Part shown: positions 44,701 through 54,020 of the stretch, piece after piece | Layout: each line of letters starts with the position of its first letter | How positions within the stretch are numbered: position 1 is the first letter of the stretch | Source of the DNA: Streptomyces spongiicola | GTDB lineage: Bacteria > Actinomycetota > Actinomycetes > Streptomycetales > Streptomycetaceae | Reading direction: 5' to 3' | Assembly (NCBI RefSeq): GCF_003122365.1 | Contig: NZ_CP029254.1 | Coordinates: 372,001-436,000, forward strand | DNA: 64,000 bases | The notes under the pieces: generated by a model | The model's input: the letters and a program-made list of their open reading frames with translations, nothing else | Databases searched by the model: none | Told to the model about the DNA's origin: nothing | Translations under genes and position numbers: made by a program

Positions 44701-45318
44701 GGCGGCGGCCATGGCGCGGCGGGCCCCGAGGACGGCAGCCTTGGTCTGCAGCAGGTCCTGGGTGGTCTCCACCAGCAGCGCGTCGGCGCCCCCCGCGATC
44801 ATCCCCTCCGCGTTCTGCTGGTAGGCGTCGCGCAGCACGGCGTACGGGGCGTGGCCGAGCGTGGGCAGCTTGGTCCCCGGGCCCATCGAACCGAGCACCC
44901 ACCGCTGCTGCCCGGTGGCGGCCGTGAACTCGTCCGCGACCTCGCGGGCGATCCTGGCCCCGGCCTCGGAGAGCTCGTGGACCCGGTCGGCGATCTCGTA
45001 CTCCCCCAGCGCGGCGAAGTTCGCCCCGAACGTGTTGGTCTCCACGCAGTCCACGCCCACCTCGAAATAGGCGGCGTGGACCGAACGGACGATGTCCGGA
45101 CGGGTCACGTTCAGGATCTCGTTGCAGCCCTCGAGGTTCTCGAAGTCCTCCAGACTCGGATCCCGCGCCTGCAGCATGGTGCCCATCGCGCCGTCCGCGA
45201 CCACCACCCGCGTCGCCAGCGCGTCACGCAGCGCCTCGGAGCGGGTCCGGCTGTCCTGGGACGCAGCGCTGCCCGGAGCGGCCGGGCTGTCGGCGGAGGG
45301 GGTCGGCAACGAGTCCAT
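41743..45318 (-). CDS. metH: Cobalamin-dependent methionine synthase MetH
   Basis: Transfers a methyl group from methyltetrahydrofolate to homocysteine through cob(I)alamin; 1,191 residues. In order: homocysteine domain (about 30-350, DGAMGTMLQ; zinc Cys in GGCCGTTPEHLRQV), pterin domain (about 380-640, AIGERTNANGSKKFREAMLE), cobalamin cap (about 680-775), B12-binding domain with the axial His in VRGDVHDIGKNLVD, and the SAM-dependent reactivation domain (about 980-1190, ending in HHPEAKYF). The linker before the reactivation domain carries a repeated EGRS unit from a 12-base tandem repeat. ATG 45318 has GGGAG upstream. I see no cobalamin or SAM riboswitch in the 241-base space to gylR. Confidence 0.97.
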   Translation of the reverse strand: MDSLPTPSADSPAAPGSAASQDSRTRSEALRDALATRVVVADGAMGTMLQARDPSLEDFENLEGCNEILNVTRPDIVRSVHAAYFEVGVDCVETNTFGANFAALGEYEIADRVHELSEAGARIAREVADEFTAATGQQRWVLGSMGPGTKLPTLGHAPYAVLRDAYQQNAEGMIAGGADALLVETTQDLLQTKAAVLGARRAMAAAGAELPLICSVTVETTGTMLLGSEIGAALTVLEPLGIDMIGLNCATGPAEMSEHLRYLARHARVPLSCMPNAGLPVLGRDGAHYPLSAGELADAQETFVREYGLSLVGGCCGTTPEHLRQVVERVRDLTPGERRPRPEPGAASLYQTVPFRQDTSYLAIGERTNANGSKKFREAMLEGRWEDCVELAREQIREGAHLLDLCVDYVGRDGVADMEELAGRFATASTLPIVLDSTEVEVIRAGLEKLGGRAVINSVNYEDGDGPGSRFAKVTALAREHGAALIALTIDEEGQARTAEKKVEIAERLIADLTGNWGVREPDILIDTLTFTICTGQEESRGDGIATIEAIRELKRRHPEVQTTLGLSNISFGLNPAARILLNSVFLDECVKAGLDSAIVHASKILPIARFEEEQVATALDLIYDRRGEGYDPLQKLMALFEGATAKSLRAGKAEELAALPLEERLKRRIIDGERNGLEADLDEALRERAALDIVNDTLLDGMKVVGDLFGSGQMQLPFVLQSAEVMKSAVAHLEPHMEKSDAEGKGTIVLATVRGDVHDIGKNLVDIILSNNGYNVVNLGIKQPVSAILEAAEEHRADVIGMSGLLVKSTVIMKENLEELNQRRLAADYPVILGGAALTRAYVEQDLHEIYEGEVRYARDAFEGLRLMDALIAVKRGVPGATLPELKQRRVRGAATAVVEGRSEGRSEGRSEEHGAVRSDVAADNRVPKPPFFGTRVVKGIQLKEYASWLDEGALFKGQWGLKQARTGDGPTYEELVETEGRPRLRGWLDQLHTRNLLEAAVVYGYFPCVSKGDDLILLDEAGNERTRFTFPRQRRGRRLCLADFFRPEESGERDVVGLQVVTVGSRIGEATAGLFASDSYRDYLELHGLSVQLAEALAEYWHARVRAELGFGAEDPAQIEDMFALRYRGARFSLGYGACPDLEDRAKIAELLRPERIGVELSEEFQLHPEQSTDAIVIHHPEAKYFNAR
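42580..42615 (-). repeat. Three 12-bp tandem repeats inside metH
   Basis: Three perfect copies of ctcggaacgccc, in frame, encode EGRSEGRSEGRSE in the linker before the SAM-dependent reactivation domain. They keep the frame, so copy number changes would be tolerated. Confidence 0.9.
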
Positions 45319-45513
45319 GAAGGTGCTCCCTGGGGTGCGACGGCTGTCGGCTTTGCGGCTTCCCGTGGAAGGCGCACCCGGCCAGCGTAGCCGTGCCGCC
45401 CCCGGCGCGGCGGCGCGGTCCAGGAGGTGGACTCCGTGTGTCCCCGGTGATGACCGCGTGAGCATGCTGTTGCCACACTGTTCGGGCAGTAACACCGATT
45501 CGGCATCGGCCGA

Positions 45514-45534
45514 TAGTGTTCAGCATTGTCGAAC
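45514..45534 (+). promoter_or_regulatory. gylR promoter and putative GylR operator
   Basis: A -10-like TAGTGT (45514-45519) is followed by gcattgtcgaac (45523-45534), which also forms GTTC-N9-GAAC. The same 12 bases recur before glpF (47016-47027). This shared site is the best candidate for GylR binding and autoregulation. Confidence 0.6.
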
Positions 45535-45559
45535 GAGGTTGTGCAGAAAGGCCGGAACG

Positions 45560-46327
45560 ATGGCGAAGAACATCCAGTCACTGGAACGGGCGGCGGCGAT
45601 GCTCCGCCTGCTCGCGGGTGGCGAGCGCCGTCTCGGCCTCTCGGACATCGCCTCCTCCCTCGATCTGGCCAAGGGCACCGCCCACGGCATCCTGCGCACC
45701 CTCCAGGCGGAGGGGTTCGTCGAACAGGACCCCGCCTCCGGGCGCTACCAGCTGGGCGCGGAGCTGCTGCGGCTCGGCAACAGCTACCTGGACGTCCACG
45801 AGCTGCGGGCCCGGGCACTGGTCTGGACGGACGACCTGGCCCGCTCCAGCGGGGAGAGCGTCCACCTGGGCGTGCTGCACCAGCACGGCGTCCTGATCGT
45901 GCACCACGTCTTCCGCCCGGACGACAGCCGCCAGGTGCTCGAGGTGGGCGCGATGCAGCCGCTCCACTCCACGGCGCTGGGCAAGGTGCTGTCCGCCTAC
46001 GACCCCGTCGCGCACAGCGAGGCCCTGGAGATCGAGCGGGAGGCCTTCACCCCGCGCACCGTGACGGCCCTGCGGGCCTTCGAGGGCGAGCTCGACCTGA
46101 CCCGGGCGCGGGGGTGGGCCTGCGACGTGGAGGAGACCTGGGCGGGCGTCGCGGCGGTGGCGGCACCCATCCACGACCGGCGGAGGATGCCGGTCGGCGC
46201 GGTCGCCATCACCGGTGCCATCGAGCGCGTATGCGATGCCGGGAAGGAACTGCGGGCCGAGTTGGTCGCCGCGGTGCGGGACTGCGCCCGCGCGGTCTCC
46301 CGGGACCTGGGTGCCGGCCGCTTCTGA
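45560..46327 (+). CDS. gylR: IclR-family glycerol operon regulator GylR
   Basis: Transcription regulator of 255 residues controlling glycerol use in Streptomyces. The winged helix is at about residues 4-66 (SLERAAAMLRLLAGGERRLG; SDIASSLDLAKGTAHGILRT), and the IclR effector domain at about 80-250 (LHSTALGKVLSAYDP; GWACDVEETWAGVAAVAAPI). It sits 827 bases upstream of glpF on the same strand, the known order of gylR and the glycerol operon. A 12-base motif shared by its own and the glpF promoter suggests autoregulation and operon control; glycerol-3-phosphate is the known type of inducer. ATG 45560 has only a weak ribosome binding site. Confidence 0.93.
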   Translation: MAKNIQSLERAAAMLRLLAGGERRLGLSDIASSLDLAKGTAHGILRTLQAEGFVEQDPASGRYQLGAELLRLGNSYLDVHELRARALVWTDDLARSSGESVHLGVLHQHGVLIVHHVFRPDDSRQVLEVGAMQPLHSTALGKVLSAYDPVAHSEALEIEREAFTPRTVTALRAFEGELDLTRARGWACDVEETWAGVAAVAAPIHDRRRMPVGAVAITGAIERVCDAGKELRAELVAAVRDCARAVSRDLGAGRF

Positions 46328-46980
46328 GCCCCGCAGGCCCCTGGAGCGCGGGGACCCGGGCACCGGACCTCCGACCCCCCGGGGGCTTCCGCGCCCCGGG
46401 GCCGGCGCGCAGCACCCCGCGGCCATGACGGCCGCTCCCCCGCGCATACCGGGCGCACAGAACCCACAGAGCGCACAGAACACACCGGGCACACCGGGCA
46501 CACCGGGCGCCGGTGCAGCACCTCGACCCGGCACCGCCCGGCCCGGCCCCGCGCCGGGGCCCAGCGCGCCGGAGCCCTCCGGCCCCACCCTGCACCGCCC
46601 GGCCCCACCCCGTGCCGCCCGGCCCCACCCCGCTCCGGGGGCGCGATCCGGTGTACGCGCGCACCACGGCGGCACCCAGCGCCGGAGGCGCGACCCGCCG
46701 GCCACCCCCGCGGACCCCGGACGCCCCGCATCCCCCGCGGACCCGGGACGATCCCTCCGGCGGGCGCGCCGGGACCCACCTCATCCCGTCCGGGTCGGCG
46801 ACCGGTTCGGCGCCCCTCCGGCGGGCGCACCGGGAGCCGCCCCCGCCGGCTGCGCTTCGCTCCGTAACGCGACGGTGACAGACACCCGATCAGACGAATC
46901 ACTCACAGCGGGCGATATCGCCCATCCGGGCGCACCATCGATAACGAAACGGTTTTCGGCCACACAGCCCTTGACGCCGT
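46328..46980. other. Repeat-rich gap between gylR and the glp promoter
   Basis: No gene is supported. The stretch holds three 9-base units acaccgggc (46482-46508) and three 20-base units beginning ggccccaccc (46581-46640), among other CG-rich words. The last 120 bases become AT-richer as the glp promoter is approached. Confidence 0.6.
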
Positions 46981-47015
46981 GTTAACCAGAGGACAAAACT
47001 GCCGTTCATCGGTCG

Positions 47016-47052
47016 GCATTGTCGAACACCTACCGGCAATAGGCGCTAGAGT
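47016..47052 (+). promoter_or_regulatory. glpFKD promoter region with putative GylR operator
   Basis: The 12-base gcattgtcgaac (47016-47027), identical to the copy before gylR, precedes TAGAGT (47047-47052), a likely -10 box about 100 bases before glpF. Glycerol induction through GylR is expected from the known system. Confidence 0.6.
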
Positions 47053-47154
47053 GTGGCAAAGCCAAGGGCCGGTATCGCTCTCACCCCGAGGGCGCGGACC
47101 ACGGAGGGACCCGTTGGTTCGCCTTCCCCTGGACGAAGGACAAAGGAGTCGCGG

Positions 47155-47940
47155 GTGTCCAGCTCCGACATCTTCATCGGCGAGATCATTGGTACCGCCG
47201 TACTCATCCTGCTCGGCGCCGGCGTCGTCGCCGCCGTCGTACTGAAGCGCTCCAAGGCGCAGGGCGCCGGCTGGGTCGCCATCGCGTTCGGCTGGGGCTT
47301 CGCGGTCATGACCGCGGTCTACATCGCCGGCCCCATGTCCGGCGCGCACATCAACCCGGCGGTCACGCTCGGCATCGCCATCACCAGCGGCGACTGGGGC
47401 AACGTCCCGATCTACTTCGCGGGCCAGCTCATCGGCGCCATGCTCGGTGCCTTCCTCGCCTGGCTGACGTACTACGGGCAGTTCAAGGCCCATCTGGAGG
47501 ATCCGGAACTCGTTCCGCCGCCGCTCGAGGAGGGCCTGGTCGACGAGCGGTCCGCCCCGAACGCCGGCCCCGTGCTCGGCATCTTCTCCACCGGTCCCGA
47601 GATCCGGGTCTACTGGCAGAACCTGGTCACCGAGATCATCGCCACGGTCGTGCTGGTGCTCGCGGTGCTCACCATGGGCCTGAACGACAGCGGCAAGGGC
47701 CTCGGCACCCTCGGCGGACTGATCGTCGCGTTCGTCGTGGTCTCCATCGGCTTCTCCCTCGGCGGCCCGACCGGTTACGCCATCAACCCGGCCCGCGACC
47801 TCGGCCCGCGCATCGTGCACGCCCTGGTCCCGATGCCGAACAAGGGCGGCTCCGACTGGGGCTACGCCTGGGTGCCGGTCGTGGGCCCGCTGATCGGCGC
47901 GGCCATCGCCGCGGGTATCTACAACATCGCGTTCGCCTGA
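47155..47940 (+). CDS. glpF: Glycerol uptake facilitator (aquaglyceroporin) GlpF
   Basis: Membrane channel of 261 residues that lets glycerol diffuse into the cell, the first step of the operon. Both aquaporin half-helix motifs are present: HINPAVTLG and AINPARDLG, within six membrane helices. GTG 47155 follows AAGGAG. It starts the glpF-glpK-glpD operon, with only 37 bases before glpK. Confidence 0.95.
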   Translation: MSSSDIFIGEIIGTAVLILLGAGVVAAVVLKRSKAQGAGWVAIAFGWGFAVMTAVYIAGPMSGAHINPAVTLGIAITSGDWGNVPIYFAGQLIGAMLGAFLAWLTYYGQFKAHLEDPELVPPPLEEGLVDERSAPNAGPVLGIFSTGPEIRVYWQNLVTEIIATVVLVLAVLTMGLNDSGKGLGTLGGLIVAFVVVSIGFSLGGPTGYAINPARDLGPRIVHALVPMPNKGGSDWGYAWVPVVGPLIGAAIAAGIYNIAFA

Positions 47941-47977
47941 GCCGTACGCCTCCCCTCAGAACCCCCAGGAGCACACA

Positions 47978-49507
47978 GTGACCGACGCACACACCGCCGG
48001 CCCGTTCATCGCGGCCATCGACCAGGGCACCACCTCGTCCCGCTGCATCGTCTTCGACAAGGACGGCCGGATCGTCTCCGTCGACCAGAAGGAGCACGAG
48101 CAGATCTTCCCGAAGCCGGGCTGGGTCGAGCACAACGCCGCCGAGATCTGGACCAACGTCCAGGAGGTGGTCGCCGGCGCCATCGAGAAGGGCGGCATCA
48201 CCGCGGCGGACGTCAAGGCCGTCGGCATCACCAACCAGCGCGAGACGACGCTCCTCTGGGACAGGAACACCGGTGAGCCGGTCCACAACGCCATCGTCTG
48301 GCAGGACACCCGCACCGACGCGCTCTGCCGGGAACTGGGGCGCAACGTCGGCCAGGACCGCTTCCGCCGTGAGACGGGCCTGCCGCTCGCGAGCTACTTC
48401 TCCGGGCCGAAGGTCCGCTGGATGCTCGACAACATCGAGGGCCTGCGCGAGCGCGCCGAGCGCGGCGACATCCTCTTCGGCACCATGGACTCCTGGGTCA
48501 TCTGGAACCTGACCGGCGGTGTCGACGGCGGACGCCACGTCACCGACGTCACCAACGCCTCGCGCACCATGCTGATGAACCTGCACACCATGGAGTGGGA
48601 CGAGAAGATCGCGCAGTCCATGGGCGTGCCGATGGAGGTCCTCCCGGAGATCCGCTCCTCCGCCGAGGTGTACGGAGAGGTCAAGGAGGGCGTCCTGGCG
48701 GGCGTCCCGGTCGCCTCGGCGCTGGGCGACCAGCAGGCCGCGCTCTTCGGCCAGACGTGCTTCTCCGAGGGCGAGGCGAAGTCCACCTACGGAACCGGCA
48801 CCTTCCTGCTGATGAACACCGGCAGCAAGATCATCAACTCCTACTCGGGCCTGGTCACCACCGTCGGGTACAAGATCGGCGACGAGGCCCCCGTCTACTC
48901 GCTCGAGGGCTCCATCGCCGTCACCGGCGCCCTGGTGCAGTGGATGCGCGACCAGCTGGGACTGATCAACAGCGCGCCCGAGATCGAGACGCTCGCCGCG
49001 TCCGTCGAGGACAACGGCGGCGCCTACTTCGTCCCGGCGTTCTCCGGTCTGTTCGCCCCGTACTGGCGCTCCGACGCCCGCGGTGTGATCGCCGGCCTCA
49101 CCCGGTACGTCACCAAGGCCCACATCGCGCGCGCCGTGCTCGAGGCCACGGCCTGGCAGACGCGCGAGATCACCGACGCCATGACCAAGGACTCCGGCGT
49201 CGAGCTGACCGCCCTGAAGGTCGACGGCGGAATGACCTCCAACAACCTGCTGATGCAGACCCTCTCGGACTTCCTGGACGTGCCCGTGGTGCGTCCGATG
49301 GTGGCCGAGACCACCTGCCTCGGCGCCGCCTACGCCGCCGGACTGGCCGTCGGCTTCTGGCCCGACACCGACGCGCTCCGCGCCAACTGGCGCAGGGCCG
49401 CCGAGTGGACCCCCCACATGGACGCTGCCAAGCGTGATCACGAGTACAAGTTCTGGCTCAAGGCCGTCGAGCGGACCATGGGCTGGCTCGAGCACGACGA
49501 GAGCTGA
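47978..49507 (+). CDS. glpK: Glycerol kinase GlpK
   Basis: Phosphorylates glycerol to glycerol-3-phosphate with ATP; 509 residues, the usual length. FGGY-family signatures are complete: [20 protein letters not shown] at the N-terminus, [27 protein letters not shown], the [12 protein letters not shown] and [12 protein letters not shown] motifs in the C-terminal ATP domain. The GTG start at 47978 has an AGGAG site. It follows glpF by 37 bases and precedes glpD by 26, consistent with one transcript under GylR control. Confidence 0.97.
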   Translation: MTDAHTAGPFIAAIDQGTTSSRCIVFDKDGRIVSVDQKEHEQIFPKPGWVEHNAAEIWTNVQEVVAGAIEKGGITAADVKAVGITNQRETTLLWDRNTGEPVHNAIVWQDTRTDALCRELGRNVGQDRFRRETGLPLASYFSGPKVRWMLDNIEGLRERAERGDILFGTMDSWVIWNLTGGVDGGRHVTDVTNASRTMLMNLHTMEWDEKIAQSMGVPMEVLPEIRSSAEVYGEVKEGVLAGVPVASALGDQQAALFGQTCFSEGEAKSTYGTGTFLLMNTGSKIINSYSGLVTTVGYKIGDEAPVYSLEGSIAVTGALVQWMRDQLGLINSAPEIETLAASVEDNGGAYFVPAFSGLFAPYWRSDARGVIAGLTRYVTKAHIARAVLEATAWQTREITDAMTKDSGVELTALKVDGGMTSNNLLMQTLSDFLDVPVVRPMVAETTCLGAAYAAGLAVGFWPDTDALRANWRRAAEWTPHMDAAKRDHEYKFWLKAVERTMGWLEHDES

Positions 49508-49533
49508 CGAGAGCTGACGAGGAGCAATCGAGA

Positions 49534-51144
49534 ATGACCACCCTGCAGAGCGTCCCCTCGCTGGGGACGCACCCGGCCTCCGGTTCACTCCCGAGCCGCG
49601 CCGAGACAAGGGAGCAGCTTGCGAGGGCGACCTACGACCTCCTGGTGATTGGCGGCGGCATCCTGGGCATCTCCACGGCCTGGCACGCCGCGCAGGCCGG
49701 GCTGCGGGTGGCCCTCGTGGAGGCCGGCGACTTCGCCGGCGCCACGTCCTCCGCCTCCTCCAAGCTGCTCCACGGCGGTCTGCGCTACCTGCAGACCGGC
49801 GCGGTGAAGCTGGTCGCGGAGAACCACTTCGAGCGCCGCGCGCTCTCCCGGGAGGTGGCCCCCCACCTCTCCAACCCGCTCACCTTCTACCTGCCCGTCT
49901 ACAAGGGCGGACCGCACGGCGCCGCCAAACTCGGCGCCGGCGTCTTCGCCTACTCCGCCCTGTCCGCCTTCGGTGACGGCGTCGGCCACGTCATATCCCC
50001 CGCCAAGGCCCAGCGCGACGTACCGGAGCTGCGCACGGAGAACCTCAAGGCGGTCGCCGTCTACGGCGACGACCAGATGAACGACGCGCGCATGGCACTG
50101 ATGACGGTCCGCGCGGCCGCCGAGTCGGGGGCGGTGGTCCTCAACCACGCCGAGGTCACCGGGCTCCGCTTCACCGGGGGCCGGGTCACCGGCGCCGAAC
50201 TCAGGGACCGTACGGACGGCACCGAGTTCGGTGTCACCGCCCGTCTGGTCCTCAACGCGACCGGCCCGTGGGTGGACCACCTGCGGAGGATGGAGGACCC
50301 GAACGCGGCGCCCTCGATCCGTCTCTCCAAGGGCGCGCACCTGGTGCTCAAGCGCACCTCGCCGTGGAAGGCCGCACTGGCCACCCCGATCGACAAGTAC
50401 CGCATCACCTTCGCCCTCCCCTGGGAGGACATGCTGCTGCTCGGCACGACCGACGAGGAGTACGAGGGCGACCCGGCCGATGTGGCGGTCAACGAGAACG
50501 ACATCGCGCAGATCCTCGACGAGGCCGCCTTCTCCATCCGGGACCAGCAACTGTCGCGCGATCTGATCACCTACTCCTTCGCGGGCCTGCGGGTGCTGCC
50601 CGGCGGTCCCGGCGACACCTCCAAGGCCAAGCGGGAGACCGTGGTCACCGAGGGCCGCGGCGGCATGCTGTCGGTGGCCGGCGGCAAGTGGACGACGTTC
50701 CGCCACATCGGCCGCACGGTGCTGAACAAGCTGGCCGAACTCCCCGGCCGACCGCTCGCCGGCGACATGGAGCCGATCTCGGAACTGCCGAAGAAGCTCC
50801 CGCTGCCCGGCATCTCCAACCCCCGTGCCGTGGCGCACCGCCTGCTGGTGGACGCGCCGGCGCCCGGGCCCCGGATGGCGGCCGACACCGCGCGGCACCT
50901 CGCCACGCACTACGGCTCGCTGTCCTTCGACATCGCGAGGCTGGCGAACGAGAACCCCGACCTGGCCGAGCGGGTCCACCCGGACGCCCCGGAGATCTGG
51001 GCCCAGGTCGTGTGGGCGCGCGACCACGAGTGGGCCGAGACGGCTGACGACGTGCTGCGCCGCCGCACCACGCTGACGATCCGGGGTCTCGCCACCGACG
51101 AGATCCGGGGGAAGGTCGAAGACCTGCTGGGCAAGCGGGCCTGA
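49534..51144 (+). CDS. glpD: Glycerol-3-phosphate dehydrogenase GlpD (FAD-dependent)
   Basis: Oxidises glycerol-3-phosphate to dihydroxyacetone phosphate and passes electrons to the quinone pool; 536 residues, membrane-associated. The FAD fold is at LLVIGGGILGISTAWHAAQA with the family motif SSASSKLLHGGLRYLQTG, a later FAD contact in GGKWTTFRHIGRTVLNKL, and a C-terminal helical domain. The ATG at 49534 has GAGGAG about ten bases upstream. Last gene of the glycerol operon; a strong hairpin terminator follows 32 bases after the stop. Confidence 0.96.
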   Translation: MTTLQSVPSLGTHPASGSLPSRAETREQLARATYDLLVIGGGILGISTAWHAAQAGLRVALVEAGDFAGATSSASSKLLHGGLRYLQTGAVKLVAENHFERRALSREVAPHLSNPLTFYLPVYKGGPHGAAKLGAGVFAYSALSAFGDGVGHVISPAKAQRDVPELRTENLKAVAVYGDDQMNDARMALMTVRAAAESGAVVLNHAEVTGLRFTGGRVTGAELRDRTDGTEFGVTARLVLNATGPWVDHLRRMEDPNAAPSIRLSKGAHLVLKRTSPWKAALATPIDKYRITFALPWEDMLLLGTTDEEYEGDPADVAVNENDIAQILDEAAFSIRDQQLSRDLITYSFAGLRVLPGGPGDTSKAKRETVVTEGRGGMLSVAGGKWTTFRHIGRTVLNKLAELPGRPLAGDMEPISELPKKLPLPGISNPRAVAHRLLVDAPAPGPRMAADTARHLATHYGSLSFDIARLANENPDLAERVHPDAPEIWAQVVWARDHEWAETADDVLRRRTTLTIRGLATDEIRGKVEDLLGKRA

Positions 51145-51176
51145 CACGGGACCGCGGCGGGCACGGTCCGCGCGGC

Positions 51177-51204
51177 GGGGGCGGTTCCCTACGGAGCCGC
51201 CCCC
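51177..51204 (+). terminator. Terminator of the glpFKD operon
   Basis: A 12-base stem with one mismatch (51177-51188 with 51193-51204) and a CTAC loop, 32 bases after the glpD stop, followed by GTTCC. Confidence 0.75.
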
Positions 51205-52219
51205 GTTCCGCGTTCCGCGCCTCGGGCGGCGGATGGCGCGGGACGGGGGCGGGACGGGCGGGACGGGGCAGGCAGAACCGTGGCTGTCTGCGGTTCGGTG
51301 CAGCGCAGTGCAGCCGGTCCGGTCCGGACCGGTGAGTGGGCCGGAGGATCGGAGGCGCGGTCGTCTCCGGTGCGCCGCGGCTGGTGCGCCGTCGTCTCCG
51401 GTGCGCCGCGGCCCGGCGGCCGACTCCCGGGGAGAGCCAACTCGCCGCAGGGCGGGTCCGGTCGAGGGCGCCCGCAGCCCGGACCGCCGCCGGATTCCGG
51501 CCGATCTCGCACGCGCCCGCCCGCGCACGGGGTACGGCCGGGACCGCACCCCGAGGCGATCGGCGCGTGAACGCTTCGGGCCGCATGGGAGGAGGGCTGA
51601 GCGGGTACGCCTGACGGCATGCGGTGCCTCGGTGCCTCGGTGCCCAACGCCGTTCCGGTGAGGTGCACTCGGAGGTGGTCGACGTACCGGATACCCGGGC
51701 CTCCCCGCTTCCGTGGACATCGGCGCGGCCGTCCACAGGACGGCTGCCGCACGGGTGGGGCGCCTGCCGGGCCGTGCGGCCGGATCGTCCGAACGGCGTC
51801 CGAACCGTCGGTCCGCCAACCCGTTCCGCGACGCGAGAGCGGACGCCGGGGACCCTGGCGTACGCCATGGCGGTCCGCGGGTCCCGCCGCCCCGACTCCG
51901 CCGTACCGGCGCCCGGAGTGGGCGTCCCCCGCCGCCCGCGAGCGGGGTGGCTCGGCTCCCGCGCCGCCGGGCATCGGCCCTCTCGGGCACCAGGCTTCTC
52001 GGGGATCCGGCTCGCGGCACGGCCGAGGGCCGCAGGACCCGGCTCCCCCGACGGACTTCCGATGGCAGACCGGACCGACCTTCGGCCGGAACCGGTATTC
52101 CCCCGACCGGTGCCGCTGCCGTATGGAAGTCCTCCGCGCCGCGCACGGGGGCTGCGGGCAGGCGCCCGCGAAGCCTTAAGGTTGGGGCGTACGAGAGGGA
52201 ACGTCGGAAGGAGGCCTGG
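51205..52219. other. 1-kb gap with direct repeats before the PAC2 gene
   Basis: I see no real gene. A 21-base direct repeat (gtcgtctccggtgcgccgcgg at 51360-51380 and 51391-51411) and a ggtgcctcggtgcctcggtgcc run (about 51624) are the main structures. The frames are long on both strands but have the codon pattern of noise. The PAC2 promoter must lie at the end. Confidence 0.55.
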
Positions 52220-53353
52220 GTGATCGAGCTCGAGGGGGTTCCCGAGCTGATCGACCCGGTCATGGTGGCCGCGTTCGAGGGCTGGAACGACGCAGGCGAC
52301 GCCGCCTCCACCGCGGTCGCGCACCTGGACCGCGAGTGGAAGGGCGAGGTGTTCGCGGCGCTCGACGCCGAGGACTACTACGACTTCCAGGTCAACCGGC
52401 CGACGGTGTGGCTGGACGGTGGGGTCCGGAAGATCATCTGGCCCACGACACGGCTCTCCGTGGTGCGGGTAGGCGGGGAGAAACCCCGCGATCTGGTGCT
52501 GGTCCGCGGGATCGAGCCCTCGATGCGGTGGCGCTCGTTCTGCAACGAGTTGCTGGGCTTCGCCCACGAACTGGGCGTCGAGATGGTGGTGATCCTGGGC
52601 GCACTGCTCGGCGACACCCCGCACACACGGCCCGTTCCGGTGAGCGGTGTCACCTCGGACCCGGACCTGGCCAGGACGATGGAACTGGAGGAGACCCGCT
52701 ACGAGGGCCCGACCGGCATCGTCGGCATTCTCCAGGAGGCCTGCACGCATGCCGGGGTCCCGGCCGTGTCGCTGTGGGCCGCGGTGCCGCACTACGTCTC
52801 CCAGCCGCCGAACCCCAAGGCGACCCTGGCGCTGCTGAACCGGCTGGAGGACCTCATCGGCCTCCGCATCCCGCTCGGTGAACTGCCCGAGGACGCAAGG
52901 GCCTGGCAGCTCGGTGTGGACCAACTCGCCTCCGAGGACAGCGAGGTGGCGGAGTACGTCCAGACGCTGGAGGAGGCCCGGGACACCGCCGAACTGCCCG
53001 AGGCGTCCGGCGAGGCCATCGCCCGGGAGTTCGAGCGCTATCTGCGCCGGCGGGACGGCGGCCCCGGGCCGGGCCCGGGCGGGCATGCCGCGGAGGGCGG
53101 GGACGCCTCGTATCTGCGGGACACGTCCGGAGGACTGGCGAAGCCGCCGAGGCCGCCGCGGGCCGGGTCCGGGACTCCCGAGTCGGGAACGGGCGGGCCG
53201 GGGACTCCCGAGTCCGGGACGGGCCGGTCCGATGACGACGGCTCCGGCGGGCCGCGCTCCGCCGGGGCCTCCGGCGCTCCCGATTCCACGGACTCACCAA
53301 GGTCACCGGGATCACCGGGATCACCGGATTCGCCCGACTCCGCGGAGGACTGA
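52220..53353 (+). CDS. PAC2-family protein (proteasome-assembly-chaperone-like)
   Basis: A 377-residue protein whose first 300 residues form a PAC2 domain (LEGVPELIDPVMVAAFEGWN; VLGALL-like VILGALLGDTPHTRPVPVSG; VSLWAAVPHYVSQPPNPKAT). In eukaryotes PAC2 assists proteasome assembly; the bacterial members, such as the mycobacterial one near metH, have no proven function. The last 80 residues are a disordered Pro/Ser/Gly tail with repeats of the type GTPESGTG and SPGSPGSPDSPDS. GTG 52220 follows AAGGAGG. It stands alone. A role with the proteasome would be an inference from the family name and from neighbourhood. Confidence 0.88.
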   Translation: MIELEGVPELIDPVMVAAFEGWNDAGDAASTAVAHLDREWKGEVFAALDAEDYYDFQVNRPTVWLDGGVRKIIWPTTRLSVVRVGGEKPRDLVLVRGIEPSMRWRSFCNELLGFAHELGVEMVVILGALLGDTPHTRPVPVSGVTSDPDLARTMELEETRYEGPTGIVGILQEACTHAGVPAVSLWAAVPHYVSQPPNPKATLALLNRLEDLIGLRIPLGELPEDARAWQLGVDQLASEDSEVAEYVQTLEEARDTAELPEASGEAIAREFERYLRRRDGGPGPGPGGHAAEGGDASYLRDTSGGLAKPPRPPRAGSGTPESGTGGPGTPESGTGRSDDDGSGGPRSAGASGAPDSTDSPRSPGSPGSPDSPDSAED

Positions 53354-54020
53354 GTCCTCCGAAGGGCACACGCAGCACCGCCCGCGAGCGGCCGGCGGCT
53401 GTTCCGTCCCCCGGCCGCGAACTCCCTTCTTCTCCCGCGCTCTCCGCCGGGCCCCGTCCTGTGCACCGGGTCGCCCGGCCTCGCCCGGGACCCGCGCGAG
53501 GCCCGCCGACCGGGTTCGCACCGGGTCCCGCGGCCGTGGTCGCGTCGGGGAGGAGAGGGGAGTCGGGGAGGAGAGAGGGGAGGCGAGGGGAGGTGGGGAG
53601 AAAAGAGAGAAGAGCGCTCTCGGACGTCCGCCGCACCCCGCCCCGCCACCGCGCTGAGGACCGGATCGCGCGCACGTCCCCCGGAGAGCCGCTCACATCC
53701 CGCGAACCGCCGTCTGGGAGTGCGGAGTCGCCCCGCCGTCCGCGGATACGCACCGCCGCCGCCCGGCCCGGCGCCCCGCACGGAATCACCCCGGCCCGGC
53801 GCCCCGCATGGAATGCCAGGCCCTCGGCGCGCCCCGGGGATGTCCAGAGGATGTCCAGGGGCCCGCGGTACGCCGCCGGTGCGGGGCTCAGCCGCCTTTC
53901 CCCGCCGGGGCGCCTCGGTCGGCTACGGGCCCCGGCGGGAGCGGCGCGGCCGCCCCCGGGCCCGTGCGGGACTCCGGGGACGGCCGGGCCACCGGGGCCG
54001 GCACCCGGCAGGCGTCCGGG
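53354..54020. other. 667-bp gap with a polypurine tract and direct repeats
   Basis: Between the convergent PAC2 and mshC genes. A nearly unbroken G/A tract covers 53548-53611. A 24-base direct repeat beginning ccggcccggcgccccgca occurs at 53763-53786 and 53791-53814 with one mismatch. The word ggatgtccag occurs twice near 53838-53860. No gene is supported. Confidence 0.6.

Noticed and set aside
41743..45390. Very long plus-strand frame opposite metH
   Set aside because: It is the antisense shadow of metH, common in high-GC genomes; it has no motif of its own.
45319..45559. Cobalamin or SAM riboswitch before metH
   Set aside because: The 241-base space with gylR lacks the conserved B12-box and SAM core sequences.
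51189..51974. Minus-strand frame in the gap after glpD
   Set aside because: Composition is noise-like (Arg, Pro, Gly), with no ribosome binding site and no recognisable motif.
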